A stretch of DNA of 64,000 nt from Amaranthus tricolor (lineage: Eukaryota; Streptophyta; Magnoliopsida; Caryophyllales; Amaranthaceae): the NCBI RefSeq assembly GCF_026212465.1, contig NC_080061.1, positions 21,193,695 through 21,257,694 of the forward strand, written 5' to 3'. Of the stretch, positions 40,031 to 52,589 are shown one piece after another. The translations under genes were made by a program, and so were the position numbers. Within the stretch, counting starts at the first letter, position 1. Every line of letters starts with the position of its first letter. A model generated the notes under the pieces. That model was not told the DNA's origin. It saw nothing but the letters and a program-made list of their open reading frames with translations, and made no database searches.

Positions 40031-41626
40031 TCTTTGTTCATTCTTCATCGTTCATTCTTTAATGATAATTGATCCTTGTACATTCTTCATCGTTTATTCT
40101 TCAATGATCATTGATCGTTTCTCATTTTTCATCGTTCATTCTTCATTGATCATTGATCCTTTTTCATTCTTCATCGTTCATTCTTCAATCATCCTTGATC
40201 CTTGTTCATTATTCATCAATCATTGTTCAATGATCATTGATCCTTGTTCATTTTTCATCGTTCATTCTTCTATGATCATTGATTCTTGTACATTCTTCAT
40301 CGTTTATTCGTCAATGGTCATTATTCCTTGTTCATTATTCATCGTTCATTCTTCATTGATCATTGATCCTTGTTCATTCTTAACCGTTCATTCTTCAATG
40401 ATCATTGATCCTTGTTCATTATTCATCGATCATTATTCAATGATGATTGATCCTTGTTCATTATTAATCATTCATTCCTCAATGATCATTGATCATTGTT
40501 CATTTTTCATCGTTCATTCTTCATTGATCATTGATCCTTGTTCATTCTTCATCGTTCATTCTTCAATTATCATTGATCCTTTTACATTCTTCAACGCTCA
40601 TTCTTCAATGATCATTGATCCTTGTTCATTATTCATCGTTCATTCTTCATTGATCATTGATCCTTGTTCATTCTTCATCGTTCATTGTTCAATGATCATT
40701 GATCCTTGTTCATTCTTCATCGTTCATTCATCAACGATCATTGATCCTTGTTCATTTTTCATCGATCATTGTTCAATGATCATTGATCCTTGTTCATTAT
40801 TCATCGATCATTGTTGAATGATCATTTATCCTTATTCATTCTTCATCGTTAATTCTTCAATGATCATTTATCCTTGTTCATTCTTCATCATTAATTCTTC
40901 AATGATCATTGATCCTTGTTCATTATTCATCGTTCATTCTTCATTGATCATTGATCCTTGTTCATTCTTCATCGTTTATTCTTCAATGATCATTGATCCT
41001 TGTTCATTCCTCATCGTTCATTCATCAACGATCATTCATCCTCGTTCATTCTTCATCGTTCATTCTTCAATGATCAATTATCCTTGTTCATTCTTCATCT
41101 TTCATTCTTCAACGATCATTGATCCTTGTTCATTTTTCATCGATCATTGTTCAATGATCATTGATCCTTGTTCATTATTCATTGATCATTGTTCAATGAT
41201 CATTCATCCTTATTCATTATTCATCGTTCATTCTTCAATGATCATTTATCCTTGTTCATTCTTCATCATTAATTCTTCAATGATCATTGATCCTTGTTCA
41301 TTATTCATCGTTCATTCTTCATTGATCATTGATCCTTGTTCATTCTTCATCGTTTATTCTTCAATGATCATTGATCCTTGTTCATTCCTCATCGTTCATT
41401 CATCAACGATCATTGATCCTTGTTCATTTTTCATCGATCATTGTTCAATGATCATTGATCCTTGTTCATTATTCATCGATCATTGTTCAATGATCATTTA
41501 TCCTTGTTCATTCTTCATCGTTAATTCTTCAATGATCATTTATCCTTGTACATTCTTCATTGTTCATTCTTCAATGATCATTGATCCTTGTTCATTATTC
41601 ATCGTTCATTCTTCATTGATCATTGA
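40031..41626 (+). repeat. 1,596-bp HOR (38 monomers), copy 1
   Basis: This unit is exactly 38 x 42 bp between TCTTTGT markers. It shares with copy 2 the private change TTGTTGAATGATC (stop codon TGA at 40815), TCCTTATTCATTC just after it, and TGATCATTAATTC near 41,870. Copy 1 alone has TCATTATTCAATG near 40,432 and CCTCGTTC near 41,041. Confidence 0.92.
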
Positions 41627-43222
41627 TCTTTGTTCATTCTTCATCGTTCATTCTTTAATGATCATTGATCCTTGTACATTCTTCATCGTTTATTCTTCAA
41701 TGATCATTGATCGTTTCTCATTTTTCATCGTTCATTCTTCATTGATCATTGATCCTTTTTCATTCTTCATCGTTCATTCTTCAATCATCCTTGATCCTTG
41801 TTCATTATTCATCAATCATTGTTCAATGATCATTGATCCTTGTTCATTTTTCATCGTTCATTCTTCTATGATCATTAATTCTTGTACATTCTTCATCGTT
41901 TATTCGTCAATGGTCATTATTCCTTGTTCATTATTCATCGTTCATTCTTCATTGATCATTGATCCTTGTTCATTCTTAACCGTTCATTCTTCAATGATCA
42001 TTGATCCTTGTTCATTATTCATCGATCATTGTTCAATGATGATTGATCCTTGTTCATTATTAATCATTCATTCCTCAATGATCATTGATCATTGTTCATT
42101 TTTCATCGTTCATTCTTCATTGATCATTGATCCTTGTTCATTCTTCATCGTTCATTCTTCAATTATCATTGATCCTTTTACATTCTTCAACGCTCATTCT
42201 TCAATGATCATTGATCCTTGTTCATTATTCATCGTTCATTCTTCATTGATCATTGATCCTTGTTCATTCTTCATCGTTCATTCTTCAATGATCATTGATC
42301 CTTGTTCATTCTTCATCGTTCATTCATCAACGATCATTGATCCTTGTTCATTTTTCATCGATCATTGTTCAATGATCATTGATCCTTGTTCATTATTCAT
42401 CGATCATTGTTGAATGATCATTTATCCTTATTCATTCTTCATCGTTAATTCTTCAATGATCATTTATCCTTGTTCATTCTTCATCATTAATTCTTCAATG
42501 ATCATTGATCCTTGTTCATTATTCATCGTTCATTCTTCATTGATCATTGATCCTTGTTCATTCTTCATCGTTTATTCTTCAATGATCATTGATCCTTGTT
42601 CATTCCTCATCGTTCATTCATCAACGATCATTCATCCTTGTTCATTCTTCATCGTTCATTCTTCAATGATCAATTATCCTTGTTCATTCTTCATCTTTCA
42701 TTCTTCAACGATCATTGATCCTTGTTCATTTTTCATCGATCATTGTTCAATGATCATTGATCCTTGTTCATTATTCATTGATCATTGTTCAATGATCATT
42801 CATCCTTATTCATTATTCATCGTTCATTCTTCAATGATCATTTATCCTTGTTCATTCTTCATCATTAATTCTTCAATGATCATTGATCCTTGTTCATTAT
42901 TCATCGTTCATTCTTCATTGATCATTGATCCTTGTTCATTCTTCATCGTTTATTCTTCAATGATCATTGATCCTTGTTCATTCCTCATCGTTCATTCATC
43001 AACGATCATTGATCCTTGTTCATTTTTCATCGATCATTGTTCAATGATCATTGATCCTTGTTCATTATTCATCGATCATTGTTCAATGATCATTTATCCT
43101 TGTTCATTCTTCATCGTTAATTCTTCAATGATCATTTATCCTTGTACATTCTTCATTGTTCATTCTTCAATGATCATTGATCCTTGTTCATTATTCATCG
43201 TTCATTCTTCATTGATCATTGA
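41627..43222 (+). repeat. 1,596-bp HOR, copy 2
   Basis: This is a near-identical copy of the preceding unit at exactly 1,596 bp (frames starting 40818 and 42414; TGA at 40815 and 42411). The block is followed at 43223-44146 by a plain 924-bp unit and then by the TTATTATGCATC junction. Very low divergence suggests a recent event, or copying during assembly. Confidence 0.92.
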
Positions 43223-44727
43223 TCTTTGTTCATTCTTCATCGTTCATTCTTTAATGATCATTGATCCTTGTACATTCTTCATCGTTTATTCTTCAATGAT
43301 CATTGATCGTTTCTCATTTTTCATCGTTCATTCTTCATTGATCATTGATCCTTTTTCATTCTTCATCGTTCATTCTTCAATCATCCTTGATCCTTGTTCA
43401 TTATTCATCAATCATTGTTCAATGATCATTGATCCTTGTTCATTTTTCATCGTTCATTCTTCTATGATCATTAATTCTTGTACATTCTTCATCGTTTATT
43501 CGTCAATGGTCATTATTCCTTGTTCATTATTCATCGTTCATTCTTCATTGATCATTGATCCTTGTTCATTCTTAACCGTTCATTCTTCAATGATCATTGA
43601 TCCTTGTTCATTATTCATCGATCATTGTTCAATGATGATTGATCCTTGTTCATTATTAATCATTCATTCCTCAATGATCATTGATCATTGTTCATTTTTC
43701 ATCGTTCATTCTTCATTGATCATTGATCCTTGTTCATTCTTCATCGTTCATTCTTCAATTATCATTGATCCTTTTACATTCTTCAACGCTCATTCTTCAA
43801 TGATCATTGATCCTTGTTCATTATTCATCGTTCATTCTTCATTGATCATTGATCCTTGTTCATTCTTCATCGTTCATTCTTCATTGATCATTGATCCTTG
43901 TTCATTCTTCATCGTTCATTCATCAACGATCATTGATCCTTGTTCATTTTTCATCGATCATTGTTCAATGATCATTGATCCTTGTTCATTATTCATCGAT
44001 CATTGTTCAATGATCATTTATCCTTGTTCATTCTTCATCGTTAATTCTTCAATGATCATTTATCCTTGTACATTCTTCAATGTTCATTCTTCAATGATCA
44101 TTGATCCTTGTTCATTATTCATCGTTCATTCTTCATTGATCATTGATCTTTGTTCATTCTTCATCGTTCATTCTTTAATGATCATTGATCGTTGTTGATT
44201 ATTCATCGATCATTGTTCAACGATCATTGATCCTTGATTATTATGCATCTATTTATTCTTCATTGATTATTGATCCTTGTTAATTCTTCATCGTTCATTC
44301 TTCAATGATCATTGATCCTTTTAATTCTTCAACGCTCATTCTTCAATGATCATTGATCCTTGTTCATTATTCATCGTTCATTCTTCATTGATCATTGATC
44401 CTTGTTCATTCTTCATCGTTCATTCTTCAATGATCATTGATCCTTGTTCATTCTTCATCGTTCATTCTTCAACGATCATTGATCCTTGTTCATTTTTCAT
44501 CGATCATTGTTCAATGATCATTGATCCTTGGTCATTATTCATCGATCATTGTTCAATGATCATTCATCCTTGTTCATTATTCATCGTTCATTCTTCAATG
44601 ATCATTTATCCTTGTTCATTCTTCATCATTAATTCTTCAATGATCATTCATCCTTGTTCATTATTGATCGTTCATTCTTCATCGTTCATTCTTCAATGAT
44701 CATTGATCGTTGTTGATTATTCATCGA
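43223..44727 (+). repeat. 924-bp unit plus lead-in to the 3.6-4.2 kb HOR
   Basis: 43223-44146 is a single 924-bp unit. It is followed by the TTATTATGCATC junction, a TCCTTTTAATTC monomer and standard monomers including the CTTGGTCATTATTC variant near 44,528, which marks every copy of the next HOR. The CTTCAATGTTC variant near 44,077 is found again at about 48,270, tying this block to the extra 462 bp in the first large HOR copy. Confidence 0.8.
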
Positions 44728-47700
44728 TCATATTTCAACGATCATTGATCCTTGTTCATTATGCATAAATTTATTCTTCATTGATTATTGATCCTTGTTC
44801 ATTCTTCATCGTTCATTCTTCATGGATCATGGATCCTTGTACATTCTTCATCGTTCATTGTTCAATGATCTTTGATCCTTATCATTATTCGTCGTTCATT
44901 CTTCATTGATACATTGATCCTTGTTCATTATTCATCGTTCATTCTTCATTGATAATTGATCCTTGTTAATTTATCATCGTTCATTCTTCAATGATCATTG
45001 ATCGTTGTTGATTCTTCATCGATCATTGTTAAAAGATCATTGATCCTTGTTCATTATGCATCGATTCATTCTTCATTGATCATTGATCCTTGTTCATTCT
45101 TCATCGTTCATTCATCAACGATCATTGATCCTTGTTCATTTTTCATCGATCATTGTTCAATGATCATTGATCCTTGTTCATTATTCATCGATCATCGTTC
45201 AATGATCATTTATCCTTGTTCATTCTTCAACGTTAATTCTTCAATGATCATCGATCCTTGTACATTCTTCATTGTTCATTCTTCAATGATCATTGATCCT
45301 TGTTCATTATTGATCGTTCATTCTTCATCGTTCATTCTTCAATGATCGTTGATCGTTGTTGATTATTCATCGATCATTGTTCAACGATCATTGATCCTTG
45401 TTCATTATGCATCAATTTATTCTTCATTGATAATTGATCCCTGTTCATTATTCATCATTCATTCTTCAATGAGATTGATTCTTGTACATTCCTCATCGTT
45501 CTTTCGTTAATGGTCATTGGTCCTTGTTCATTATTCATCGTTCATTCTTTATTGATCATTGATCCTTGTTCATTCTTAATCGTTCATTCTTCAATGATCA
45601 TTGATCCTTGTTCATTATTCACCGATCATTGTTCAATGATGATTGATCCTTGTTCATTATTAATCATTCATTCCTCAATGATCAATTATCCTTGTACATT
45701 CTTCATCGTTCATTCTTCATTGATCATTGATCCTTGTTAATTCTTCATCGTTCATTCTTCAATAATCATTGATCCTTTTAATTCTTCAACGCTCATTCTT
45801 CAATGATCATTGATCCTTGTTCATTATTCATCGTTCATTCTTCATTGATCATTGATCCTTGTTCATTCTTCATCGTTCATTCTTCAATGATCATTGATCC
45901 TTGTTCATTCTTCATCGTTCATTCTTCAACGATCATTGATCCTTGTTCATTTTTCATCGATCATTGTTCAATGATCATTGATCCTTGTTCATTATTCATT
46001 GATCATTGTTCAATGATCATTCATCCTTATTCATTATTCATCGTTCATTCTTCAATGATCATTTATCCTTGTTCATTCATCATCATTAATTCTTCAATGA
46101 TCATTGATCGTTGTACATTCTTCATTGTTCATTCTTCAATGATCATTGATCCTTGTTCATTATTGATCATTCATTCTTCATCGTTCATTCTTCAATGATC
46201 ATTGATCGTTGTTGATTATTCATCGATCATTTTTCAACGATCATTGATCCTTGTTCATTATGCATAAATTTATTCTTCATTGATTATTGATCCTTGTTCA
46301 TTCCTCATCGTTCATTCTTCATGGATCATGGATCCTTGTACATTCTTCATCGTTCATTGTTCAATGATCTTTGATCCTTATCATTATTCGTCGTTCATTC
46401 TTCATTGATACATTGATCCTTGTTCATTATTCATCGTTCATTCTTCAATGATCATTGATCCTTGTTAATTCATCATCGTTCATTCTTCAATGATCATTGA
46501 TCGTTGTTGATTCTTCATCGATCATTGTTAAAAGATCATTGATCCTTGTTCATTATGCATCAATTCATTCTTCATTGATCTTTGATCCTTGTTCATTCCT
46601 CATCGTTCATTCTTCAATGATCATTGATCCTTGTTGATTATGGATCGATCATTGTTCAACGATCATTGATCCTTGTTCGTTATGCATCAATTCATTCTTT
46701 ATTGACTTTTGATCCTTGTTCATTCTTCATCGTTCATTCTTTATTGATCATGGATCCTTGTACATTCTTCATCGTTCATTCTTTAATGATCATTGATCCT
46801 TATCATTATTCATCTTTCATTCTGCATTAATCATTGATCCTTGTTCATTCTTCATCGTTCATTCTTCAATGATCATTGATCCTTGTTGATTATTCATCGA
46901 TCATTGTTCAAGGATCATCGATCCTTGTTCATTATGCATAAATTCATTTTTCATTGATCATTGATCCTTGTTCATTCTTCATCGTTCATTCTTTAATGAT
47001 CATTGATCCTTGTACATTCTTCATCGTTTATTCTTCAATGATCATTGATCGTTTCTCATTTTTCATCGTTCATTCTTCATTGATCATTGATCCTTTTTCA
47101 TTCTTCATCGTTCATTCTTCAATCATCCTTGATCCTTGTTCATTATTCATCAATCATTGTTCAATGATCATTGATCCTTGTTCATTTTTCATCGTTCATT
47201 CTTCTATGATCATTGATTCTTGTACATTCTTCATCGTTTATTCGTCAATGGTCATTATTCCTTGTTCATTATTCATCGTTCATTCTTCATTGATCATTGA
47301 TCCTTGTTCATTCTTAACCGTTCCTTCTTCAATGATCATTGATCCTTGTTCATTATTCATCGATCATTGTTCAATGATGATTGATCCTTGTTCATTATTA
47401 ATCATTCATTCCTCAATGATCATTGATCATTGTTCATTTTTCATCGTTCATTCTTCATTGATCATTGATCCTTGTTCATTCTTCATCGTTCATTCTTCAA
47501 TTATCATTGATCCTTTTACATTCTTCAACGCTCATTCTTCAATGATCACTGATCCTTGTTCATTATTCATCGTTCATTCTTCATTGATCATTGATCCTTG
47601 TTCATTCTTCATCGTTCATTCTTCAATGATCATTGATCCTTGTTCATTCTTCATCGTTCATTCATCAACGATCATTGATCCTTGTTCATTTTTCATCGAT

Positions 47701-48931
47701 CATTGTTCAATGATCATTGATCCTTGTTCATTATTCATCGATCATTGTTCAATGATCATTTATCCTTGTTCATTCTTCATCGTTAATTCTTCAATGATCA
47801 TTTATCCTTGTACATTCTTCATTGTTCATTCTTCAATGATCATTGATCCTTGTTCATTATTCATCGTTCATTCTTCATTGATCATTGATCTTTGTTCATT
47901 CTTCATCGTTCATTCTTTAATGATCATTGATCGTTGTTGATTATTCATCGATCATTGTTCAACGATCATTGATCCTTGATTATTATGCATCTATTTATTC
48001 TTCATTGATTATTGATCCTTGTTAATTCTTCATCGTTCATTCTTCAATGATCATTGATCCTTTTAATTCTTCAACGCTCATTCTTCAATGATCATTGATC
48101 CTTGTTCATTCTTCATCGTTCATTCTTCAACGATCATTGATCCTTGTTCATTTTTCATCGATCATTGTTCAATGATCATTGATCCTTGTTCATTATTCAT
48201 CGATCATTGTTCAATGATCATTTATCCTTGTTCATTCTTCATCGTTAATTCTTCAATGATCATTTATCCTTGTACATTCTTCAATGTTCATTCTTCAATG
48301 ATCATTGATCCTTGTTCATTATTCATCGTTCATTCTTCATTGATCATTGATCTTTGTTCATTCTTCATCGTTCATTCTTTAATGATCATTGATCGTTGTT
48401 GATTATTCATCGATCATTGTTCAACGATCATTGATCCTTGATTATTATGCATCTATTTATTCTTCATTGATTATTGATCCTTGTTAATTCTTCATCGTTC
48501 ATTCTTCAATGATCATTGATCCTTTTAATTCTTCAACGCTCATTCTTCAATGATCATTGATCCTTGTTCATTATTCATCGTTCATTCTTCATTGATCATT
48601 GATCCTTGTTCATTCTTCATCGTTCATTCTTCAATGATCATTGATCCTTGTTCATTCTTCATCGTTCATTCTTCAACGATCATTGATCCTTGTTCATTTT
48701 TCATCGATCATTGTTCAATGATCCTTGATCCTTGGTCATTATTCATCGATCATTGTTCAATGATCATTCATCCTTGTTCATTATTCATCGTTCATTCTTC
48801 AATGATCATTTATCCTTGTTCATTCTTCATCATTAATTCTTCAATGATCATTCATCCTTGTTCATTATTGATCGTTCATTCTTCATCGTTCATTCTTCAA
48901 TGATCATTGATCGTTGTTGATTATTCATCGA
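44728..48931 (+). repeat. Compound HOR, copy 1 (4,204 bp)
   Basis: Copies are cut here at the private motif TCATATTTCAACG (44728, 48932, 52590, 56234, 59837, 63915). Order within a copy: TCATGGATCATGG, TTAAAAGA, GAGATTGATT, TCCTTTTAATTC, a second TCATGGATCATGG and TTAAAAGA, the TTCTGCATTAATC module, a 924-type block, and the TTATTATGCATC junction. Copy 1 is longer than copy 2 by 546 bp: an extra 462-bp (11-monomer) repeat of the junction region around 47,941-48,402, and two extra monomers (84 bp) near 48,570. Confidence 0.92.
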
Positions 48932-51900
48932 TCATATTTCAACGATCATTGATCCTTGTTCATTATGCATAAATTTATTCTTCATTGATTATTGATCCTT
49001 GTTCATTCTTCATCGTTCATTCTTCATGGATCATGGATCCTTGTACATTCTTCATCGTTCATTGTTCAATGATCTTTGATCCTTATCATTATTCGTCGTT
49101 CATTCTTCATTGATACATTGATCCTTGTTCATTATTCATCGTTCATTCTTCATTGATAATTGATCCTTGTTAATTTATCATCGTTCATTCTTCAATGATC
49201 ATTGATCGTTGTTGATTCTTCATCGATCATTGTTAAAAGATCATTGATCCTTGTTCATTATGCATCGATTCATTCTTCATTGATCATTGATCCTTGTTCA
49301 TTCTTCATCGTTCATTCATCAACGATCATTGATCCTTGTTCATTTTTCATCGATCATTGTTCAATGATCATTGATCCTTGTTCATTATTCATCGATCATC
49401 GTTCAATGATCATTTATCCTTGTTCATTCTTCAACGTTAATTCTTCAATGATCATCGATCCTTGTACATTCTTCATTGTTCATTCTTCAATGATCATTGA
49501 TCCTTGTTCATTATTGATCGTTCATTCTTCATCGTTCATTCTTCAATGATCGTTGATCGTTGTTGATTATTCATCGATCATTGTTCAACGATCATTGATC
49601 CTTGTTCATTATGCATCAATTTATTCTTCATTGATAATTGATCCCTGTTCATTATTCATCATTCATTCTTCAATGAGATTGATTCTTGTACATTCCTCAT
49701 CGTTCTTTCGTTAATGGTCATTGGTCCTTGTTCATTATTCATCGTTCATTCTTTATTGATCATTGATCCTTGTTCATTCTTAATCGTTCATTCTTCAATG
49801 ATCATTGATCCTTGTTCATTATTCACCGATCACTATTCAATGATGATTGATCCTTGTTCATTATTAATCATTCATTCCTCAATGATCAATTATCCTTGTA
49901 CATTCTTCATCGTTCATTCTTCATTGATCATTGATCCTTGTTAATTCTTCATCGTTCATTCTTCAATAATCATTGATCCTTTTAATTCTTCAACGCTCAT
50001 TCTTCAATGATCATTGATCCTTGTTCATTATTCATCGTTCATTCTTCATTGATCATTGATCCTTGTTCATTCTTCATCGTTCATTCTTCAATGATCATTG
50101 ATCCTTGTTCATTCTTCATCGTTCATTCTTCAACGATCATTGATCCTTGTTCATTTTTCATCGATCATTGTTCAATGATCATTGATCCTTGTTCATTATT
50201 CATCGATCATTGTTCAATGATCATTCATCCTTATTCATTATTCATCGTTCATTCTTCAATGATCATTTATCCTTGTTCATTCATCATCATTAATTCTTCA
50301 ATGATCATTGATCGTTGTACATTCTTCATTGTTCATTCTTCAATGATCATTGATCCTTGTTCATTATTGATCATTCATTCTTCATCGTTCATTCTTCAAT
50401 GATCATTGATCGTTGTTGATTATTCATCGATCATTTTTCAACGATCATTGATCCTTGTTCATTATGCATAAATTTATTCTTCATTGATTATTGATCCTTG
50501 TTCATTCCTCATCGTTCATTCTTCATGGATCATGGATCCTTGTACATTCTTCATCGTTCATTGTTCAATGATCTTTGATCCTTATCATTATTCGTCGTTC
50601 ATTCTTCATTGATACATTGATCCTTGTTCATTATTCATCGTTCATTCTTCAATGATCATTGATCCTTGTTAATTCATCATCGTTCATTCTTCAATGATCA
50701 TTGATCGTTGTTGATTCTTCATCGATCATTGTTAAAAGATCATTGATCCTTGTTCATTATGCATCAATTCATTCTTCATTGATCTTTGATCCTTGTTCAT
50801 TCCTCATCGTTCATTCTTCAATGATCATTGATCCTTGTTGATTATGGATCGATCATTGTTCAACGATCATTGATCCTTGTTCGTTATGCATCAATTCATT
50901 CTTTATTGACTTTTGATCCTTGTTCATTCTTCATCGTTCATTCTTTATTGATCATGGATCCTTGTACATTCTTCATCGTTCATTCTTTAATGATCATTGA
51001 TCCTTATCATTATTCATCTTTCATTCTGCATTAATCATTGATCCTTGTTCATTCTTCATCGTTCATTCTTCAATGATCATTGATCCTTGTTGATTATTCA
51101 TCGATCATTGTTCAAGGATCATCGATCCTTGTTCATTATGCATAAATTCATTTTTCATTGATCATTGATCCTTGTTCATTCTTCATCGTTCATTCTTTAA
51201 TGATCATTGATCCTTGTACATTCTTCATCGTTTATTCTTCAATGATCATTGATCGTTTCTCATTTTTCATCGTTCATTCTTCATTGATCATTGATCCTTT
51301 TTCATTCTTCATCGTTCATTCTTCAATCATCCTTGATCCTTGTTCATTATTCATCAATCATTGTTCAATGATCATTGATCCTTGTTCATTTTTCATCGTT
51401 CATTCTTCTATGATCATTGATTCTTGTACATTCTTCATCGTTTATTCGTCAATGGTCATTATTCCTTGTTCATTATTCATCGTTCATTCTTCATTGATCA
51501 TTGATCCTTGTTCATTCTTAACCGTTCCTTCTTCAATGATCATTGATCCTTGTTCATTATTCATCGATCATTGTTCAATGATGATTGATCCTTGTTCATT
51601 ATTAATCATTCATTCCTCAATGATCATTGATCATTGTTCATTTTTCATCGTTCATTCTTCATTGATCATTGATCCTTGTTCATTCTTCATCGTTCATTCT
51701 TCAATTATCATTGATCCTTTTACATTCTTCAACGCTCATTCTTCAATGATCATTGATCCTTGTTCATTATTCATCGTTCATTCTTCATTGATCATTGATC
51801 CTTGTTCATTCTTCATCGTTCATTCTTCAATGATCATTGATCCTTGTTCATTCTTCATCGTTCATTCATCAACGATCATTGATCCTTGTTCATTTTTCAT

Positions 51901-52589
51901 CGATCATTGTTCAATGATCATTGATCCTTGTTCATTATTCATCGATCATTGTTCAATGATCATTTATCCTTGTTCATTCTTCATCGTTAATTCTTCAATG
52001 ATCATTTATCCTTGTACATTCTTCATTGTTCATTCTTCAATGATCATTGATCCTTGTTCATTATTCATCGTTCATTCTTCATTGATCATTGATCTTTGTT
52101 CATTCTTCATCGTTCATTCTTTAATGATCATTGATCGTTGTTGATTATTCATCGATCATTGTTCAACGATCATTGATCCTTGATTATTATGCATCTATTT
52201 ATTCTTCATTGATTATTGATCCTTGTTAATTCTTCATCGTTCATTCTTCAATGATCATTGATCCTTTTAATTCTTCAACGCTCATTCTTCAATGATCATT
52301 GATCCTTGTTCATTCTTCATCGTTCATTCTTCAACGATCATTGATCCTTGTTCATTTTTCATCGATCATTGTTCAATGATCATTGATCCTTGGTCATTAT
52401 TCATCGATCATTGTTCAATGATCATTCATCCTTGTTCATTATTCATCGTTCATTCTTCAATGATCATTTATCCTTGTTCATTCTTCATCATTAATTCTTC
52501 AATGATCATTCATCCTTGTTCATTATTGATCGTTCATTCTTCATCGTTCATTCTTCAATGATCATTGATCGTTGTTGATTATTCATCGA
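48932..52589 (+). repeat. Compound HOR, copy 2 (3,658 bp)
   Basis: This unit is collinear with copy 1 at an offset of 4,204 until the 924-type block, then lacks the 462 + 84 bp. With copy 1 it shares TTGATCCCTGTTC (near 45,434 and 49,638) and GTTAATTTATCATCG. With copies 1 and 3 it shares AACCGTTCCTTCTTC. It keeps the 14-bp TCATCGTTCATTCT before the frame break near 49,530. Confidence 0.92.

Larger units (their letters stand above)
34937..44198 (+). other. Further long satellite open frames, judged non-coding
   Basis: Frames of 692 (34937-37015), 636 (37332-39242), 321 (39852-40817), 531 (40818-42413) and 594 codons (42414-44198) all repeat the same 14-residue unit. Their ends are single-base accidents of the repeat: TGTTGATTATG at 37.0 kb, TGTTGATTATTC at 39.2 and 44.2 kb, TTGTTAAATG at 39.85 kb, and TTGTTGAATG at 40.81 and 42.41 kb. 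Two of these stops are copies of one mutation carried by the 1,596-bp duplication. That is what one expects of neutral satellite drift, not of gene ends. Confidence 0.85.
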
